In this document: positions 14,600-23,119 of the stretch, piece by piece
How the letters are laid out: every line of letters begins with the position of its first letter
How positions within the stretch are numbered: the first letter of the stretch is position 1
Assembly: GCA_902363125.1 (NCBI GenBank)
Contig: CABIZD010000014.1
Span: forward strand, 1-52,159
Reading direction: 5' to 3'
Length of the DNA stretch: 52,159 bases
Origin: Coriobacteriaceae bacterium
GTDB taxonomy: Bacteria; Actinomycetota; Coriobacteriia; Coriobacteriales; Coriobacteriaceae
Position numbers and translations under genes: made by a program
Notes under the pieces: model-generated
Told to the model about the DNA's origin: nothing
Database searches by the model: none
What the model saw: only the letters and a program-made list of their open reading frames with translations

Positions 14600-15613
14600 T
14601 TAATAACGCTCAAAGAAGGCAAGGGCATTATCGCTGCAGAGCTTCTGCATCACGGTCTTGCCAAAGTGCTTGGAGAGCATGTTCTGGAACTCGGGCATCT
14701 TGCTGGCATCGGAGAGGAAGGCGGGCACCGTGGCACCGTCCCAGTCGCCGCCGAGCGCGATGACGTCCTCGCCGCCCAGGTCGAGCCAGTGCTCGATATG
14801 TGCCGCCAGCTGGTCGAAGGTGACGTCTGCGGCTGTCTTGTCGGTTGCGTCGTTGGAAAGGAACTCGCTGCAGTAGTTGAGGCCGACGATGCCACCCATG
14901 TCGCGAATGGTGCGGAACTGGTCGTCGGTGAGGTTGCGCTTAACGCCGCAAACTGCACGAGAGTTGGAGTGGCTGGCGACGAAGGGACGTGTGGCGTGGG
15001 CGACAACCTCGTCAAAGCACTCATCGTTGAGGTGGGAGACGTCAAGCACCATGCCGGCGTGCTCCATCTGCGTAAGTGCCTCGATGCCGGCGGCGGTGAG
15101 GCCGGCGTGGGTATCGTGTCCGCTCGCGAGCGGTCCCTGCGCATTCCAGCTGAGCGATGACATGAGTACGCCCAAGCTCTTGAGCACCTCGATCAGCGCG
15201 GGGTCCTCGGCAAAGAACGTGGCGTTTTCGATGGTGTGGATGCAGGCGACCTTGCCGTCTTTGAGCGCGGGGCGAATGTCTGCCGCGCTGCGTACGTTGA
15301 CCATGCGGTCGTGGTTGAGCATTGCCTGGCCGCTCATATGCGCCATGATCTGCGCCTGGAAGCGCGCGGCGTGGGCGGTGGGAATCTCATCGGGGACAAA
15401 CGTGGCGAAGCACTGTGCCCATGGCGTGTTGCCGATCTTTGCGAGCGAGATGGCGCAGGCGTTGCCCTCGATGAGGTCGAAATCTTGCGGATGCGTTTCG
15501 TCGCCGGGGAAATAACCGTCGGTGCCGGCGGTAAAGCGCAGGTCGAGATCGAGCGTGGCCCAGCCGATGCGGTCGGCGGTGTCGCAGTGTAGGTCAAATA
15601 CGGGATATGCCAT
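14600..15613 (-). CDS. membrane dipeptidase family (M19) protein
   Basis: 337 residues. Zinc dipeptidase of the renal dipeptidase family, hydrolysing dipeptides, in some members with D-residues. N-terminal F-D-L-H-C-D-T carries the HxD zinc ligands; I-E-N-A supplies the bridging Glu; V-L-D-V-S-H-L and F-V-A-S-H-S-N supply the later His residues. No signal peptide or anchor is seen, so it is probably cytosolic despite the family name. ATG 15613 has GGAGG 4 bases upstream. Confidence 0.9.
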   Translation of the reverse strand: MAYPVFDLHCDTADRIGWATLDLDLRFTAGTDGYFPGDETHPQDFDLIEGNACAISLAKIGNTPWAQCFATFVPDEIPTAHAARFQAQIMAHMSGQAMLNHDRMVNVRSAADIRPALKDGKVACIHTIENATFFAEDPALIEVLKSLGVLMSSLSWNAQGPLASGHDTHAGLTAAGIEALTQMEHAGMVLDVSHLNDECFDEVVAHATRPFVASHSNSRAVCGVKRNLTDDQFRTIRDMGGIVGLNYCSEFLSNDATDKTAADVTFDQLAAHIEHWLDLGGEDVIALGGDWDGATVPAFLSDASKMPEFQNMLSKHFGKTVMQKLCSDNALAFFERY

Positions 15614-15733
15614 GGTTCCTCCGGTTGCAGCGTTTCTTTGCAAACTGTCATTGAATTGTATGACTAGGGTATAGTTAGCGCCATATGTTCACGGCGGCCC
15701 GCGTTGTGCGCCGCCCTTATCACGGAGGTTACC

Positions 15734-16162
15734 ATGTCCAACCAGGGCAAGAAGGTCAAGACTCATTATCGCGGCACGCTCGACGACGGCACGCAGTTCG
15801 ATAGCTCCTACGATCGCGGCGAGCCGCTGGAGTTCACCTGCGGCGCCGGTCAGATGATCAAGGGCTTCGACGCCGCTGTTGTCGACATGCAGGTGGGCGA
15901 GAAGAAGACCGTGCACATTCCTGCTGCCGATGCCTACGGCGAGCACAATCCCGAGATGGTTATTACCTTCCCGGCCGAGCAGGTTCCCAACATCGAGCAG
16001 ATCGAGAAGGGCATGAAGCTCTTCCTGTCCACGCCGAGCGGCATGCCTGTCCCCGCCGTCGTCATCGACGTAACGCCCGAGGCTGTGACGCTCGATGCCA
16101 ACCACGAGCTTGCCGGCAAGGACCTCAACTTTGATATCGAGCTCGTCGAGGTCGAGGGTTAG
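15734..16162 (+). CDS. SlyD-like FKBP-type peptidyl-prolyl isomerase
   Basis: 142 residues. FKBP fold with an inserted flap: G-T-L-D-D-G-T-Q-F-D-S-S, then the active-site region G-Q-M-I-K-G-F-D-A-A-V, and I-P-A-A-D-A-Y-G-E-H at the start of the insert typical of SlyD. The histidine-rich C-terminal tail of E. coli SlyD is absent, so nickel storage is not predicted from this chain. CGGAGG lies 5 bases before the ATG. A UreE-like gene follows 3 bases downstream, an association worth noting because SlyD can assist nickel-enzyme maturation. Confidence 0.9.
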   Translation: MSNQGKKVKTHYRGTLDDGTQFDSSYDRGEPLEFTCGAGQMIKGFDAAVVDMQVGEKKTVHIPAADAYGEHNPEMVITFPAEQVPNIEQIEKGMKLFLSTPSGMPVPAVVIDVTPEAVTLDANHELAGKDLNFDIELVEVEG

Positions 16163-16165
16163 AGC

Positions 16166-16744
16166 ATGCCTGAGCGCTTGGTTTCGACGACATGCTTGGG
16201 AAATCTCAACGATCCGTCCTATGAACTTCTGCTTCGCCGGAAGCTGGGCGGCGTCTTTGAAGTTGACGAGCTACTGCTCGATTGGGACCAGGCTGATGTA
16301 TGCGCGTTTGTGGGCGTGACGGAGCTGGGGCGCACGGTCGATGTTCGGCTGGATACTGCCGACGGCGGTCGTTTTGTCGACGGCGACGTGCTCGCCGTCG
16401 ACCGTTCGGGCGTGGTGCCCGTGGCGGTTGTCGTGCGCCTGCGCAGCGCCGAGGTTTATTTGGTCGAAGTTGACCGCATGGACCCGATTGCGCTCGCGCA
16501 TGCGTGCTGGGAGATCGGCAATATGCATGCGCCGCTTTTTCGAGGCGATTCGGACGAGTATACCGTGCGCATGTATACGCCGGTGCAGCCTGTTTTGGGC
16601 CGCATGCTCCGGGGCGTCGAGGGCGTTCGGCTCTCGACGGTTACCCGTGAACTCGATTCGGACCGGCGCTTTGCGTCGAGTGCGGCGGATGCCGTTGTGA
16701 GTATGGCACCAGACTTTACGATCGTAAAGAAGGCGCGCGGTTAA
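16166..16744 (+). CDS. UreE-like metallochaperone-domain protein
   Basis: 192 residues. The C-terminal part, A-L-A-H-A-C-W-E-I-G-N-M-H-A-P-L, then a segment with M-L-R-G-V, follows the UreE pattern, in which a conserved GN-x-H motif binds nickel. The N-terminal beta-rich half fits the UreE peptide-binding domain. No histidine-rich tail is present and no urease genes are in the window. It begins 3 bases after the SlyD-like gene and is probably co-translated; a terminator follows at 16758. Assignment is by motif, moderately sure; the client enzyme is unknown. Confidence 0.65.
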   Translation: MPERLVSTTCLGNLNDPSYELLLRRKLGGVFEVDELLLDWDQADVCAFVGVTELGRTVDVRLDTADGGRFVDGDVLAVDRSGVVPVAVVVRLRSAEVYLVEVDRMDPIALAHACWEIGNMHAPLFRGDSDEYTVRMYTPVQPVLGRMLRGVEGVRLSTVTRELDSDRRFASSAADAVVSMAPDFTIVKKARG

Positions 16745-16757
16745 CGTGCGTATAAGT

Positions 16758-16797
16758 AAGGCGGACTTTGAGAGACAACTATTCAAAGTCCGCCTTT
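16758..16797 (+). terminator. terminator after slyD-ureE pair
   Basis: AAGGCGGACTTTG and its complement, 13-bp perfect arms with a 13-base loop, ending in TTT. The A tract on the left arm makes it usable in both directions. Confidence 0.88.
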
Positions 16798-16825
16798 CTG
16801 TTGATGAGATGCTGTGGGGGAGCAT

Positions 16826-17623
16826 ATGGGTCTTGAAGGAATCAAGCTGATTGCATGCGAATTGGACGGCACGTTGCTGCATCCGGGGGAGCGCGAGCCG
16901 CGTTCCGAGGCCTTTGAGCTCATCGATGAGCTGCATCGTCGCGGTATCGTGTTTATGCCGGCGAGCGGCCGTCAATATGCGAGCTTGCGCTATCTGTTTG
17001 CCCCGGTGGCCGATGAGCTCGCCTATGTATGTGAAAACGGAGCCCTGGTGATGAGCGAGGGACGTGCCGTTGTCAAGCGTTCCATGGAGCGTAGCCTTGC
17101 TATGGATATCGCGAATGCCGTGGTTGCGTATCCCCATGCCGACGTGACCCTTTCGTGTGAGGGACACCTCTACACCATGAGCGGCAACGATGCGTTCGTC
17201 GATCATTTGCGCTATGAGGTCCACTGCGATGTGGCGGTGGTCGCCCGCCCCGAGGACATCGACGAGGACGTCATTAAGATTGCCTTCCAGACGCCCGAGG
17301 TGGATCAGCCGGCGGCCCTGGAGTATTTTGAGCGCCTCTTTAGCGACCGTGTTGACGTGATGACGTCGGGAACCGAATGGACGGACTTTATCGGTTTCGG
17401 TTCGGGCAAGGGCTCCGCGCTTGCCGATTACGGTCGTGCCCTGGGTATTTCGCCCGATGAGATGATGGCGTTTGGCGACAATGAGAACGATCGCGACATG
17501 CTCAACGTCGTGGGCCATCCCTATCTGATGGAGAGCTGCAACCCCTCTATGCGTGGCATTAACGACCGCGTCCGCTACGTGCGCACGGTCGAAGAAGAGC
17601 TGCGTCGTCTACTTGCTGAGTAG
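16826..17623 (+). CDS. Cof-type HAD protein with altered catalytic motif
   Basis: 265 residues. Full Cof/HAD IIB architecture: motif I region I-A-C-E-L-D-G-T-L-L, motif II in F-M-P-A-S-G-R-Q-Y, motif III Lys and motif IV F-G-D-N-E-N-D-R-D-M-L. The usual DxDGT has become ExDGT: the codon is GAA where the nucleophilic aspartate should be, while the second Asp is intact. HAD phosphatases form an aspartyl-phosphate on that residue, so catalysis would be expected to fail or change. ATG 16826 is preceded by GGGGGAG; a GTG at 16814 is an alternative. Confidence 0.88.
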   Translation: MGLEGIKLIACELDGTLLHPGEREPRSEAFELIDELHRRGIVFMPASGRQYASLRYLFAPVADELAYVCENGALVMSEGRAVVKRSMERSLAMDIANAVVAYPHADVTLSCEGHLYTMSGNDAFVDHLRYEVHCDVAVVARPEDIDEDVIKIAFQTPEVDQPAALEYFERLFSDRVDVMTSGTEWTDFIGFGSGKGSALADYGRALGISPDEMMAFGDNENDRDMLNVVGHPYLMESCNPSMRGINDRVRYVRTVEEELRRLLAE

Positions 17624-17700
17624 ACATTTGGGACATGTCTAGGAATCTACTTTTTGCTGCAAAGTGCGGAAAGGTGGATTTTAAGGCATGTTCCAAACAT

Positions 17701-18081
17701 CTACCGGCAGTCGGGGCAGAGACCCTCGAAGATGGTGTAGTGCGACGTGACGTGCCAGCCGATTTGCTCGGACGCTTTGGCGTCGAGCTGGGCATCGAAG
17801 GGGAGCGGTACGTCGATGACGCGGCTGCATGAGGTGCAGATGATATGTGCGTGCGGTTCGATCGTGCGATCGAAGCGGCTGCCGCCCGGCGTCTTGATGG
17901 AGAGGATCTCGCCGGCGTCGGCCAAGAGATTGAGGTTGCGGTAGACCGTACCGCGGCTGATTTTGTCATCCTGCGCGCGCACGACGTTGTAGATTTCGTC
18001 GGCGGTGGGATGGTTGTAGCTTTGGCGCACGGCGTCAAGAACCAGCTTTCGCTGCTTGGTATTCCTTCTTTGCACCGCCAT
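17701..18081 (-). CDS. Fur-family regulator, PerR-like
   Basis: 126 residues. Winged-helix DNA-binding domain (H-P-T-A-D-E-I-Y, G-T-V-Y-R-N-L-N-L-L) followed by a dimer domain with the structural zinc pairs C-T-S-C and C-P-D-C at the C-terminus. The residues corresponding to the PerR regulatory metal site all seem present: His in HPTADEIY, Asp in S-R-F-D, two His in P-H-A-H-I-I-C and Asp in V-I-D-V. That favours a PerR-like peroxide sensor over Fur or Zur. The upstream stretch 18110-18135 contains an A/T-rich imperfect dyad (TTAG...CTAA) that could be an autoregulatory site. Confidence 0.85.
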   Translation of the reverse strand: MAVQRRNTKQRKLVLDAVRQSYNHPTADEIYNVVRAQDDKISRGTVYRNLNLLADAGEILSIKTPGGSRFDRTIEPHAHIICTSCSRVIDVPLPFDAQLDAKASEQIGWHVTSHYTIFEGLCPDCR

Positions 18082-18142
18082 GCGCCTCGCCTCTTTTCTA
18101 TCAACGGTCGTAGGTAAATGATACCGTATTTAGCACACAATA

Positions 18143-18553
18143 CTAATAATGAGGACTGAAACCGTCTTCATTGGCAAGTGGGGCTCGGGCCTGGGCATCT
18201 ACAAGGCGAAAACGCGTTCCCATGCGCTCGTAGGAGGCATGAAGTGCCTCGAGATGAGATAGGATGTCTGCCGGAGCTCCCTGTATCTCCATCTCGACTG
18301 AGCCGTCTTCCATGTTACGCACCCAGCCGGTGAGTGCGCGTGCCTGCGCGAGGTTGGTGTTGGTAAAGCGAAAACCAACGCCTTGGACTTGCCCCGCCCA
18401 GCGCAGGAAATAACGCAGGGGAGTGTCTTGAGTGGCCTCGTCGCTTGCAAGCACGGTAAGCCTGCGGCGCAGCTCGAGCTCGACGTTTGACGGTTTTTGA
18501 GGCTCTCGACTGCCGCCGGTGACGCTGGAGAAGAACGTATCGAAGAGGCCCAT
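18143..18553 (-). CDS. acylphosphatase-domain protein
   Basis: 136 residues. The acylphosphatase core (about residues 45-130) has the catalytic Arg in G-V-G-F-R-F and Asn in G-W-V-R-N-M, with G-S-V-E-M-E-I-Q-G. The first 40 or so residues (M-G-L-F-D-T-F-F then a polar stretch) are an extension not found in small acylphosphatases. It hydrolyses acyl phosphates. The start lies 2 bases after the stop of the upstream Gfo/Idh gene on the same strand, suggesting translational coupling. Confidence 0.88.
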   Translation of the reverse strand: MGLFDTFFSSVTGGSREPQKPSNVELELRRRLTVLASDEATQDTPLRYFLRWAGQVQGVGFRFTNTNLAQARALTGWVRNMEDGSVEMEIQGAPADILSHLEALHASYERMGTRFRLVDAQARAPLANEDGFSPHY

Positions 18554-18555
18554 CG

Positions 18556-19662
18556 CTATGCCTGCTTGCCTGCGTCGGCCGGGAAGGTTATGCCGGCCTG
18601 CTGACGCACGGCATCCATGATGCGTAGTGAGACGAGCGTGACATCGCGGTAGTGGCCAAGCTCGTGGCGTCCCGCCGGGGTCTCCCAAATCTCTTCCTTG
18701 ACGTTATCGATGCCGCCGATGGCGGTGATAAAGTCTGTGAGTTCGTATTCCATGGTGTTGCTCGATTTGGGCAGGTCGAGCACGCGGCCGTTGTCGCCCT
18801 GTTCGCGCGGCGCCTCGGTCGCCGAGCCGCGTACGACGTCGCCGCGATAGTCGATGCGGACGTTGCGGGGCGTTGACAGATGGTCAATCTGGATAGTGCC
18901 ACGCTCGCCTTCGATCTGCGAGGGCAGTAGGTCATTCGTAATTTTGGAGTGCGCGAGCTCGACGGAGATGCGGCCTCCGCCATAGCTGGCGAGGATGGAA
19001 CCGCAGCCGTCGATGGGGCCGTGCGTGAGCTGTCGCGTGGTGGGGTCGAGCAGAGTAGTCATGCTCGTAAGGCCGGAGGGCATGCCGAAAATCTCGACCA
19101 TGGGCTCGACGGCGTAGACGCCAATGTCCATGAGGGAACCCGATGCCATATTGCAGTCGAAGATATTGGTGGCGCGTCCCGCGAGAATCTCGTTGTAGCG
19201 CGAGGAATACTTGCCAAAGCGCAATGAGGCGCGGCGGATGGGGGCGATCTCGCCCAGGGCGTCCTCGATGGCGTGGAAGGCGGGATCGTGGAGGGGACGC
19301 ATGGCTTCGAGGGCCACGACACCTGCTGCCTCGGCAGCGCGGAAGACTTCCAGCGCCTGCGCTTCGGTGGCGCAGAAGGGTTTCTCGACGATGACGTGCT
19401 TGCCACCGGCGATGCAGGCAAGGGCCTGCTCGTAGTGAAGTGCGTTAGGGCTGCCGATATAGACGGCGTCGACGTCGGCGGCTACCGCAAGCTCATCGAG
19501 TGACGTAAAGTTTCGCTCACCACCGCGCTCGGCGGTAAAGGCAGTACCGCGATTGGCGTCGCGTGAAAGCGTGCCCACAAACGCGGCTTGGTCGTTGGCG
19601 TTGACGACCTGGATAAAGTCGTCGGTAATCATGGATGTGCCGATGGTTGCGATACGCAACAT
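18556..19662 (-). CDS. Gfo/Idh/MocA-family oxidoreductase
   Basis: 368 residues. NAD(P)-dependent dehydrogenase fold: N-terminal Rossmann segment I-A-T-I-G-T-S (a variant of GxGxxG), Y-I-G-S-P-N-A-L-H, and the family motif V-E-K-P-F containing the catalytic-region Lys. The substrate is not predictable; sugars, polyols or pseudosugars are usual. GGGGG lies 4 bases before ATG 19662. It forms a minus-strand pair with the acylphosphatase. Confidence 0.88.
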   Translation of the reverse strand: MLRIATIGTSMITDDFIQVVNANDQAAFVGTLSRDANRGTAFTAERGGERNFTSLDELAVAADVDAVYIGSPNALHYEQALACIAGGKHVIVEKPFCATEAQALEVFRAAEAAGVVALEAMRPLHDPAFHAIEDALGEIAPIRRASLRFGKYSSRYNEILAGRATNIFDCNMASGSLMDIGVYAVEPMVEIFGMPSGLTSMTTLLDPTTRQLTHGPIDGCGSILASYGGGRISVELAHSKITNDLLPSQIEGERGTIQIDHLSTPRNVRIDYRGDVVRGSATEAPREQGDNGRVLDLPKSSNTMEYELTDFITAIGGIDNVKEEIWETPAGRHELGHYRDVTLVSLRIMDAVRQQAGITFPADAGKQA

Positions 19663-19735
19663 GTGTCCCCCTTGCGTTGTTTGGCTTACAGGACGAGTGT
19701 AGCGCGGGAGGACACAAAAGCGTGCGAAAACGCCG

Positions 19736-20221
19736 TTACAGGTCGCTCTCGTTAAAGCCGGCGTCGATATCGAGGTTGCTGCCGTCGGCCGCCGTGGTGG
19801 CAAGCTCGTCGCAGCGCTCATTGAGCTCATGGCCGGCGTGGCCCTTAACCCAGATGAACTCCACTTTGTGTTTGCTCTTTGCGGTGAGCAGGCGCTCCCA
19901 CAGATCGCGGTTCTTGACAGGCTGCTTGTTGGCGGTCCTCCAGCCTCGTTTTTTCCAGCCGTCAATCCAGTGTTTGTTGAAGGCGTTAACGACGTACTGC
20001 GAATCGGAATGGACCTCGACCTCGCAGGGGCGGTTAAGTGCCTCGAGCGCCACGATGACCGCCATGAGCTCCATGCGGTTGTTGGTGGTCTTGGCGTAAC
20101 CGCGCGAAAGCTCGGAGGTGAAGGTCTTGCCGGCGGGGTTGGTGTATTTGAGCACGGCGCCGTAGCCGCCGCGTCCCGGATTTGATCGGGCCGAGCCGTC
20201 GGTATAGATGATGACCTTCAC
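19736..20221 (-). CDS. rnhA: ribonuclease HI
   Basis: 161 residues with a GTG start. Degrades the RNA of RNA-DNA hybrids. The four acidic active-site residues are in I-Y-T-D-G-S, N-R-M-E-L, H-S-D-S-Q-Y-V and N-E-R-C-D-E-L-A; the basic handle region I-D-G-W-K-K-R-G-W is present. AAGGAAG lies 5 bases before the GTG, which excludes the longer open frame upstream. Confidence 0.95.
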   Translation of the reverse strand: MKVIIYTDGSARSNPGRGGYGAVLKYTNPAGKTFTSELSRGYAKTTNNRMELMAVIVALEALNRPCEVEVHSDSQYVVNAFNKHWIDGWKKRGWRTANKQPVKNRDLWERLLTAKSKHKVEFIWVKGHAGHELNERCDELATTAADGSNLDIDAGFNESDL

Positions 20222-20320
20222 GGGCTTCCTTTCGTTGGGTACGTTTCGTGTGAGTGACCATTGTAGCGCCATGCCCGCCGGGGGCTAGCAATCTACGATT
20301 TCTATCCCGTCTTCCGACAG

Positions 20321-21223
20321 TTAGTTGGCATGGATGATGCGGTTGAGCTCGTCGAGGTATTGCTGCAAGAGGGGAGAGGGCTTGCGCTCGTCGTGCATGA
20401 TATAGCCTACGTGCATCGTTGGGGCGTCTGCTAACGGGATCGATGCCATACCCCATTGCATTTCATTGGAGAGGACACCGGTCGACAGGGTGTAACCGTT
20501 CGACGTGATAAGTAAGTTAGTAAGTGTTCCGCGGTCCGAGATTCGTATGTTGCGGTCGCAAGGGATATAGCTAAAAGGTTCCTCGGCGTAATAGAAGGAG
20601 TTTGAGGTTCCCTGCTCAAAGCTGTAGCGCGTATAGGGTGTGAGGTCGGCAAGGGACAGCTGCGGGCGGCGGGCAAGCGGGTGGCGCTCGCTAACGAAGA
20701 CGTGGACCGTCGCGTCGAATAGGGGATGGAAGCTCGCGCGCGCATCGGCAAAAGCCTTCTGCAGAACACGGGCGTTAAAGTCGTCCAGATACAGGATGCC
20801 GATGTCGCTGCGAAACGCGCGGACGTCATCGATGATCTGCGATGTGGTAGTCTCGCGCATGATGAACTCGAACTTGCTGTCGCGGCAGCGCTCGACCACG
20901 TTGACAAAGGCCTCGACCGAAAAGGCGTAGTGCTGGGCGGAAATGGCGAGGCGGGCTTGCGGGGTGCCGCCGTCCTCGTAGCGCGCCTCGAGCATATCGG
21001 CCTGCTCTACGACCTGGCGCGCATAGCCCAAAAGCTCGGTGCCGTCGTTGGTGAGCGTGACGCCGCGGCTGGAGCGCGTAAAGATCTCCAGGTGGAGCTC
21101 CTGTTCCAGGCTTTTGACGGCGTTTGAGATGCTGGACTGAGCGGTATAGAGGCGCTGAGCTGCGGCATTGATTGAGCCGGACTCTGCTACGGCGATCAGG
21201 AAACGAAGCTGCTGGAGGGTCAT
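20321..21223 (-). CDS. LysR-family transcriptional regulator
   Basis: 300 residues. N-terminal winged helix (M-T-L-Q-Q-L-R-F-L-I-A-V-A-E-S-G-S-I, Q-S-S-I-S-N-A-V-K-S-L-E) and a periplasmic-binding-like effector domain. It is divergent from metY, 270 bases away, and the spacer holds the dyad GTTATC-9-GATAAC plus a metY promoter, so control of sulfur amino-acid synthesis is a reasonable inference. ATG 21223 is preferred because AAAGG abuts the alternative ATG at 21232 too closely. Confidence 0.9.
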   Translation of the reverse strand: MTLQQLRFLIAVAESGSINAAAQRLYTAQSSISNAVKSLEQELHLEIFTRSSRGVTLTNDGTELLGYARQVVEQADMLEARYEDGGTPQARLAISAQHYAFSVEAFVNVVERCRDSKFEFIMRETTTSQIIDDVRAFRSDIGILYLDDFNARVLQKAFADARASFHPLFDATVHVFVSERHPLARRPQLSLADLTPYTRYSFEQGTSNSFYYAEEPFSYIPCDRNIRISDRGTLTNLLITSNGYTLSTGVLSNEMQWGMASIPLADAPTMHVGYIMHDERKPSPLLQQYLDELNRIIHAN

Positions 21224-21242
21224 CGGCGCCATCCTTTCGAGT

Positions 21243-21263
21243 GTTATCTATATAACCGATAAC
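21243..21263. promoter_or_regulatory. candidate LysR operator in metY-lysR intergenic region
   Basis: GTTATC (21243-21248) and GATAAC (21258-21263) form a 6-bp inverted repeat with a 9-base spacer, just upstream of the LysR start and 21 bases before the metY -35. It fits the size of a LysR site; no binding data. Confidence 0.4.
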
Positions 21264-21283
21264 AGGTTAGCGCTTTTAAGTGA

Positions 21284-21312
21284 TTGACCGAGGGAAACAA
21301 TGCTCGTACTAT
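21284..21312 (+). promoter_or_regulatory. metY promoter
   Basis: -35 TTGACC (21284-21289), 17-base spacer, -10 TACTAT (21307-21312). Transcription from about 21320 gives a leader of roughly 175 bases containing a short open reading frame. Confidence 0.65.
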
Positions 21313-21380
21313 TCAAAACACACAAAGGCGGTAGGTAATTAAGCCAAACACGGAACCGGGATGTGAAAGGAGGCCCGCAT

Positions 21381-21434
21381 ATGAATTGCTTACCAAGACG
21401 AATGCCGGGCTCCTGTTTGCGCCCGTCGGCGTGA
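21381..21434 (+). CDS. putative 17-residue leader peptide upstream of metY
   Basis: Reads MNCLPRRMPGSCLRPSA. A near-ideal ribosome-binding site GAAAGGAGG (21365-21373) lies 7 bases before the ATG, stronger than that of many genes here. The peptide has two Cys and two Met in 17 residues and ends 62 bases before metY. The GGAG of its ribosome site can pair with CTCC inside the peptide coding region (21370-21380 with 21401-21413, with bulges). It is read as a candidate sulfur amino-acid responsive attenuator; that regulatory role is inference. Confidence 0.5.
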   Translation: MNCLPRRMPGSCLRPSA

Positions 21435-21496
21435 TCAGGAGACAGCGACTTACTTCTCTCTAATTTATTAACTTTTGTTCGATCAAGGAGATCATC

Positions 21497-22807
21497 ATGA
21501 GCCAGTTCATCAACAACCCCGAGCACACCTTTGGTTTCGATACCCTGCAGCTTCACGTTGGCCAGGAGAGCGCCGATCCCGCATCCGACTCCCGCGCCGT
21601 GCCTATCTACCAGACCACGAGCTATGTGTTCCGCAACTCCCAGCACGCCGCCGATCGCTTTGGTCTTGCCGACGCCGGTAACATCTACGGCCGTCTGACC
21701 AACTCCACCCAGGGCGTCTTCGAGGACCGTATCGCCGCACTCGAGGGTGGTGTGGCAGGTCTTGCCGTCGCCTCCGGTGCTGCTGCCATCACCTATACCC
21801 TGCAGGCTCTTGCCCAGGCCGGTGACCACGTGGTGGCTCAGAAGACCATCTACGGTGGCTCCTACAACCTGCTGGAGCATACGCTCTCCCAGTTTGGCGT
21901 CGAGACCACCTTCGTCGATGCCCACAACCTGGACGAGGTCGAGGGCGCCATCAAGGACAACACCACGGTCATCTACCTCGAGACGCTCGGCAACCCCAAT
22001 TCTGACATCCCCAATATCGACGCCATCTCCGAGATCGCCAAGAAGCACGGTTTACCGGTTGTCGTCGACAACACCTTCGGCACCCCGTATCTGTTCCGTC
22101 CGCTGGAGCATGGTGCCAACATCGTCGTCCACTCCGCAACCAAGTTCATCGGCGGCCACGGCACCTCGCTGGGCGGTGTGATCGTCGACGGCGGTAACTT
22201 CGATTGGAAGGCGAGCGGCAAGTATGAGCAGATCGCCGAGCCCAACCCCTCCTACCATGGCGTCTCGTTTGCCGAGGCTGCCGGTCCCGCCGCCTTCGCA
22301 ACCTATGTCCGCGCCATCCTGCTGCGTGACGAGGGCGCCTGCATCAGCCCGTTCAACGCTTGGATCCTGCTCCAGGGCACCGAGACTCTGTCGCTGCGCG
22401 TTGACCGTCATGTCGAGAACACCAAGAAGGTCGTTGAGTTCCTGGCTGGTGATAGCCATGTCGCCAAGGTGAACCACCCGAGCCTGTCTGAGCACCCCGA
22501 TCACGAGCTCTATCAGAAGTACTTCCCCAACGGCGGTGCCTCGATCTTTACCTTTGAGATTAAGGGTGGCCAGGAGGCAGCTTGGAAGTTCATCGACCAT
22601 CTGCAGGTCTTCTCGCTGCTCGCCAACGTGGCCGACGTCAAGTCGCTCGTCGTGCACCCGGCTACCACTACGCACTCCCAGCTCTCTGCCGAGGAGCTCG
22701 CCGAGCAGAACATCACGCCCTCCACGATCCGTCTTTCCATCGGTACCGAGAACGCCGAGGATATCATTTGGGATCTGAAGCAGGCCTTCGCCGCGCTGGA
22801 CGAGTAA
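21497..22807 (+). CDS. metY: O-acetylhomoserine sulfhydrylase (aminocarboxypropyltransferase)
   Basis: 436 residues. PLP-dependent Cys/Met metabolism family enzyme making homocysteine from O-acetylhomoserine and sulfide. Visible: F-D-T-L-Q-L-H-V-G-Q near the N-terminus, the inserted region typical of MetY rather than MetB (long form, above 420 residues), and the PLP lysine in V-H-S-A-T-K-F-I-G-G-H-G-T. AAGGAG precedes the ATG. Its own terminator follows at 22870. Confidence 0.93.
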   Translation: MSQFINNPEHTFGFDTLQLHVGQESADPASDSRAVPIYQTTSYVFRNSQHAADRFGLADAGNIYGRLTNSTQGVFEDRIAALEGGVAGLAVASGAAAITYTLQALAQAGDHVVAQKTIYGGSYNLLEHTLSQFGVETTFVDAHNLDEVEGAIKDNTTVIYLETLGNPNSDIPNIDAISEIAKKHGLPVVVDNTFGTPYLFRPLEHGANIVVHSATKFIGGHGTSLGGVIVDGGNFDWKASGKYEQIAEPNPSYHGVSFAEAAGPAAFATYVRAILLRDEGACISPFNAWILLQGTETLSLRVDRHVENTKKVVEFLAGDSHVAKVNHPSLSEHPDHELYQKYFPNGGASIFTFEIKGGQEAAWKFIDHLQVFSLLANVADVKSLVVHPATTTHSQLSAEELAEQNITPSTIRLSIGTENAEDIIWDLKQAFAALDE

Positions 22808-22869
22808 GGCGACTTGTGCAAGGACCCCTTGCGACTCGATAGGTATAACTGCATAAAATGCCTGCTCAA

Positions 22870-22908
22870 GGCGCCTGTGCGAACAATGGTTGCACAGGCG
22901 CCTTTTTT
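22870..22908 (+). terminator. terminator after metY
   Basis: GGCGCCTGTGC and its complement, 11-bp perfect arms with an 11-base loop, followed by six T. The remaining 210 bases to the next gene show no gene; a promoter for the secreted protein presumably lies there but I could not define it. Confidence 0.92.
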
Positions 22909-23119
22909 GCATAGAGCGGGTGCAAAAACAGGGTTTTTGGCATGCTTTATGCAATCGAGATGTGGAAAACTCCTGTTAAGAGGATGTGAGTTTTACGCAA
23001 TTGACGTGCGCCTTTTGAGTAAAACCGCAGGTCGCGATTTGCTCGGGGTACTATGCAGCGCGATCGAATCACACGCAGCTCAAACGCAGCAAAAACGCAC
23101 TACGGAGGTTTCTAGCTAC

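Noticed and set aside
16271..17518. 415-residue minus-strand frame opposite the UreE-like and HAD genes
   Set aside because: It spans two unrelated genes and a terminator; no ribosome site and no domain.
21313..21496. SAM riboswitch in the metY leader
   Set aside because: None of the SAM-I, SAM-II or SAM-IV core motifs could be matched by eye. A covariance-model search would settle this; the leader peptide explains the region better.
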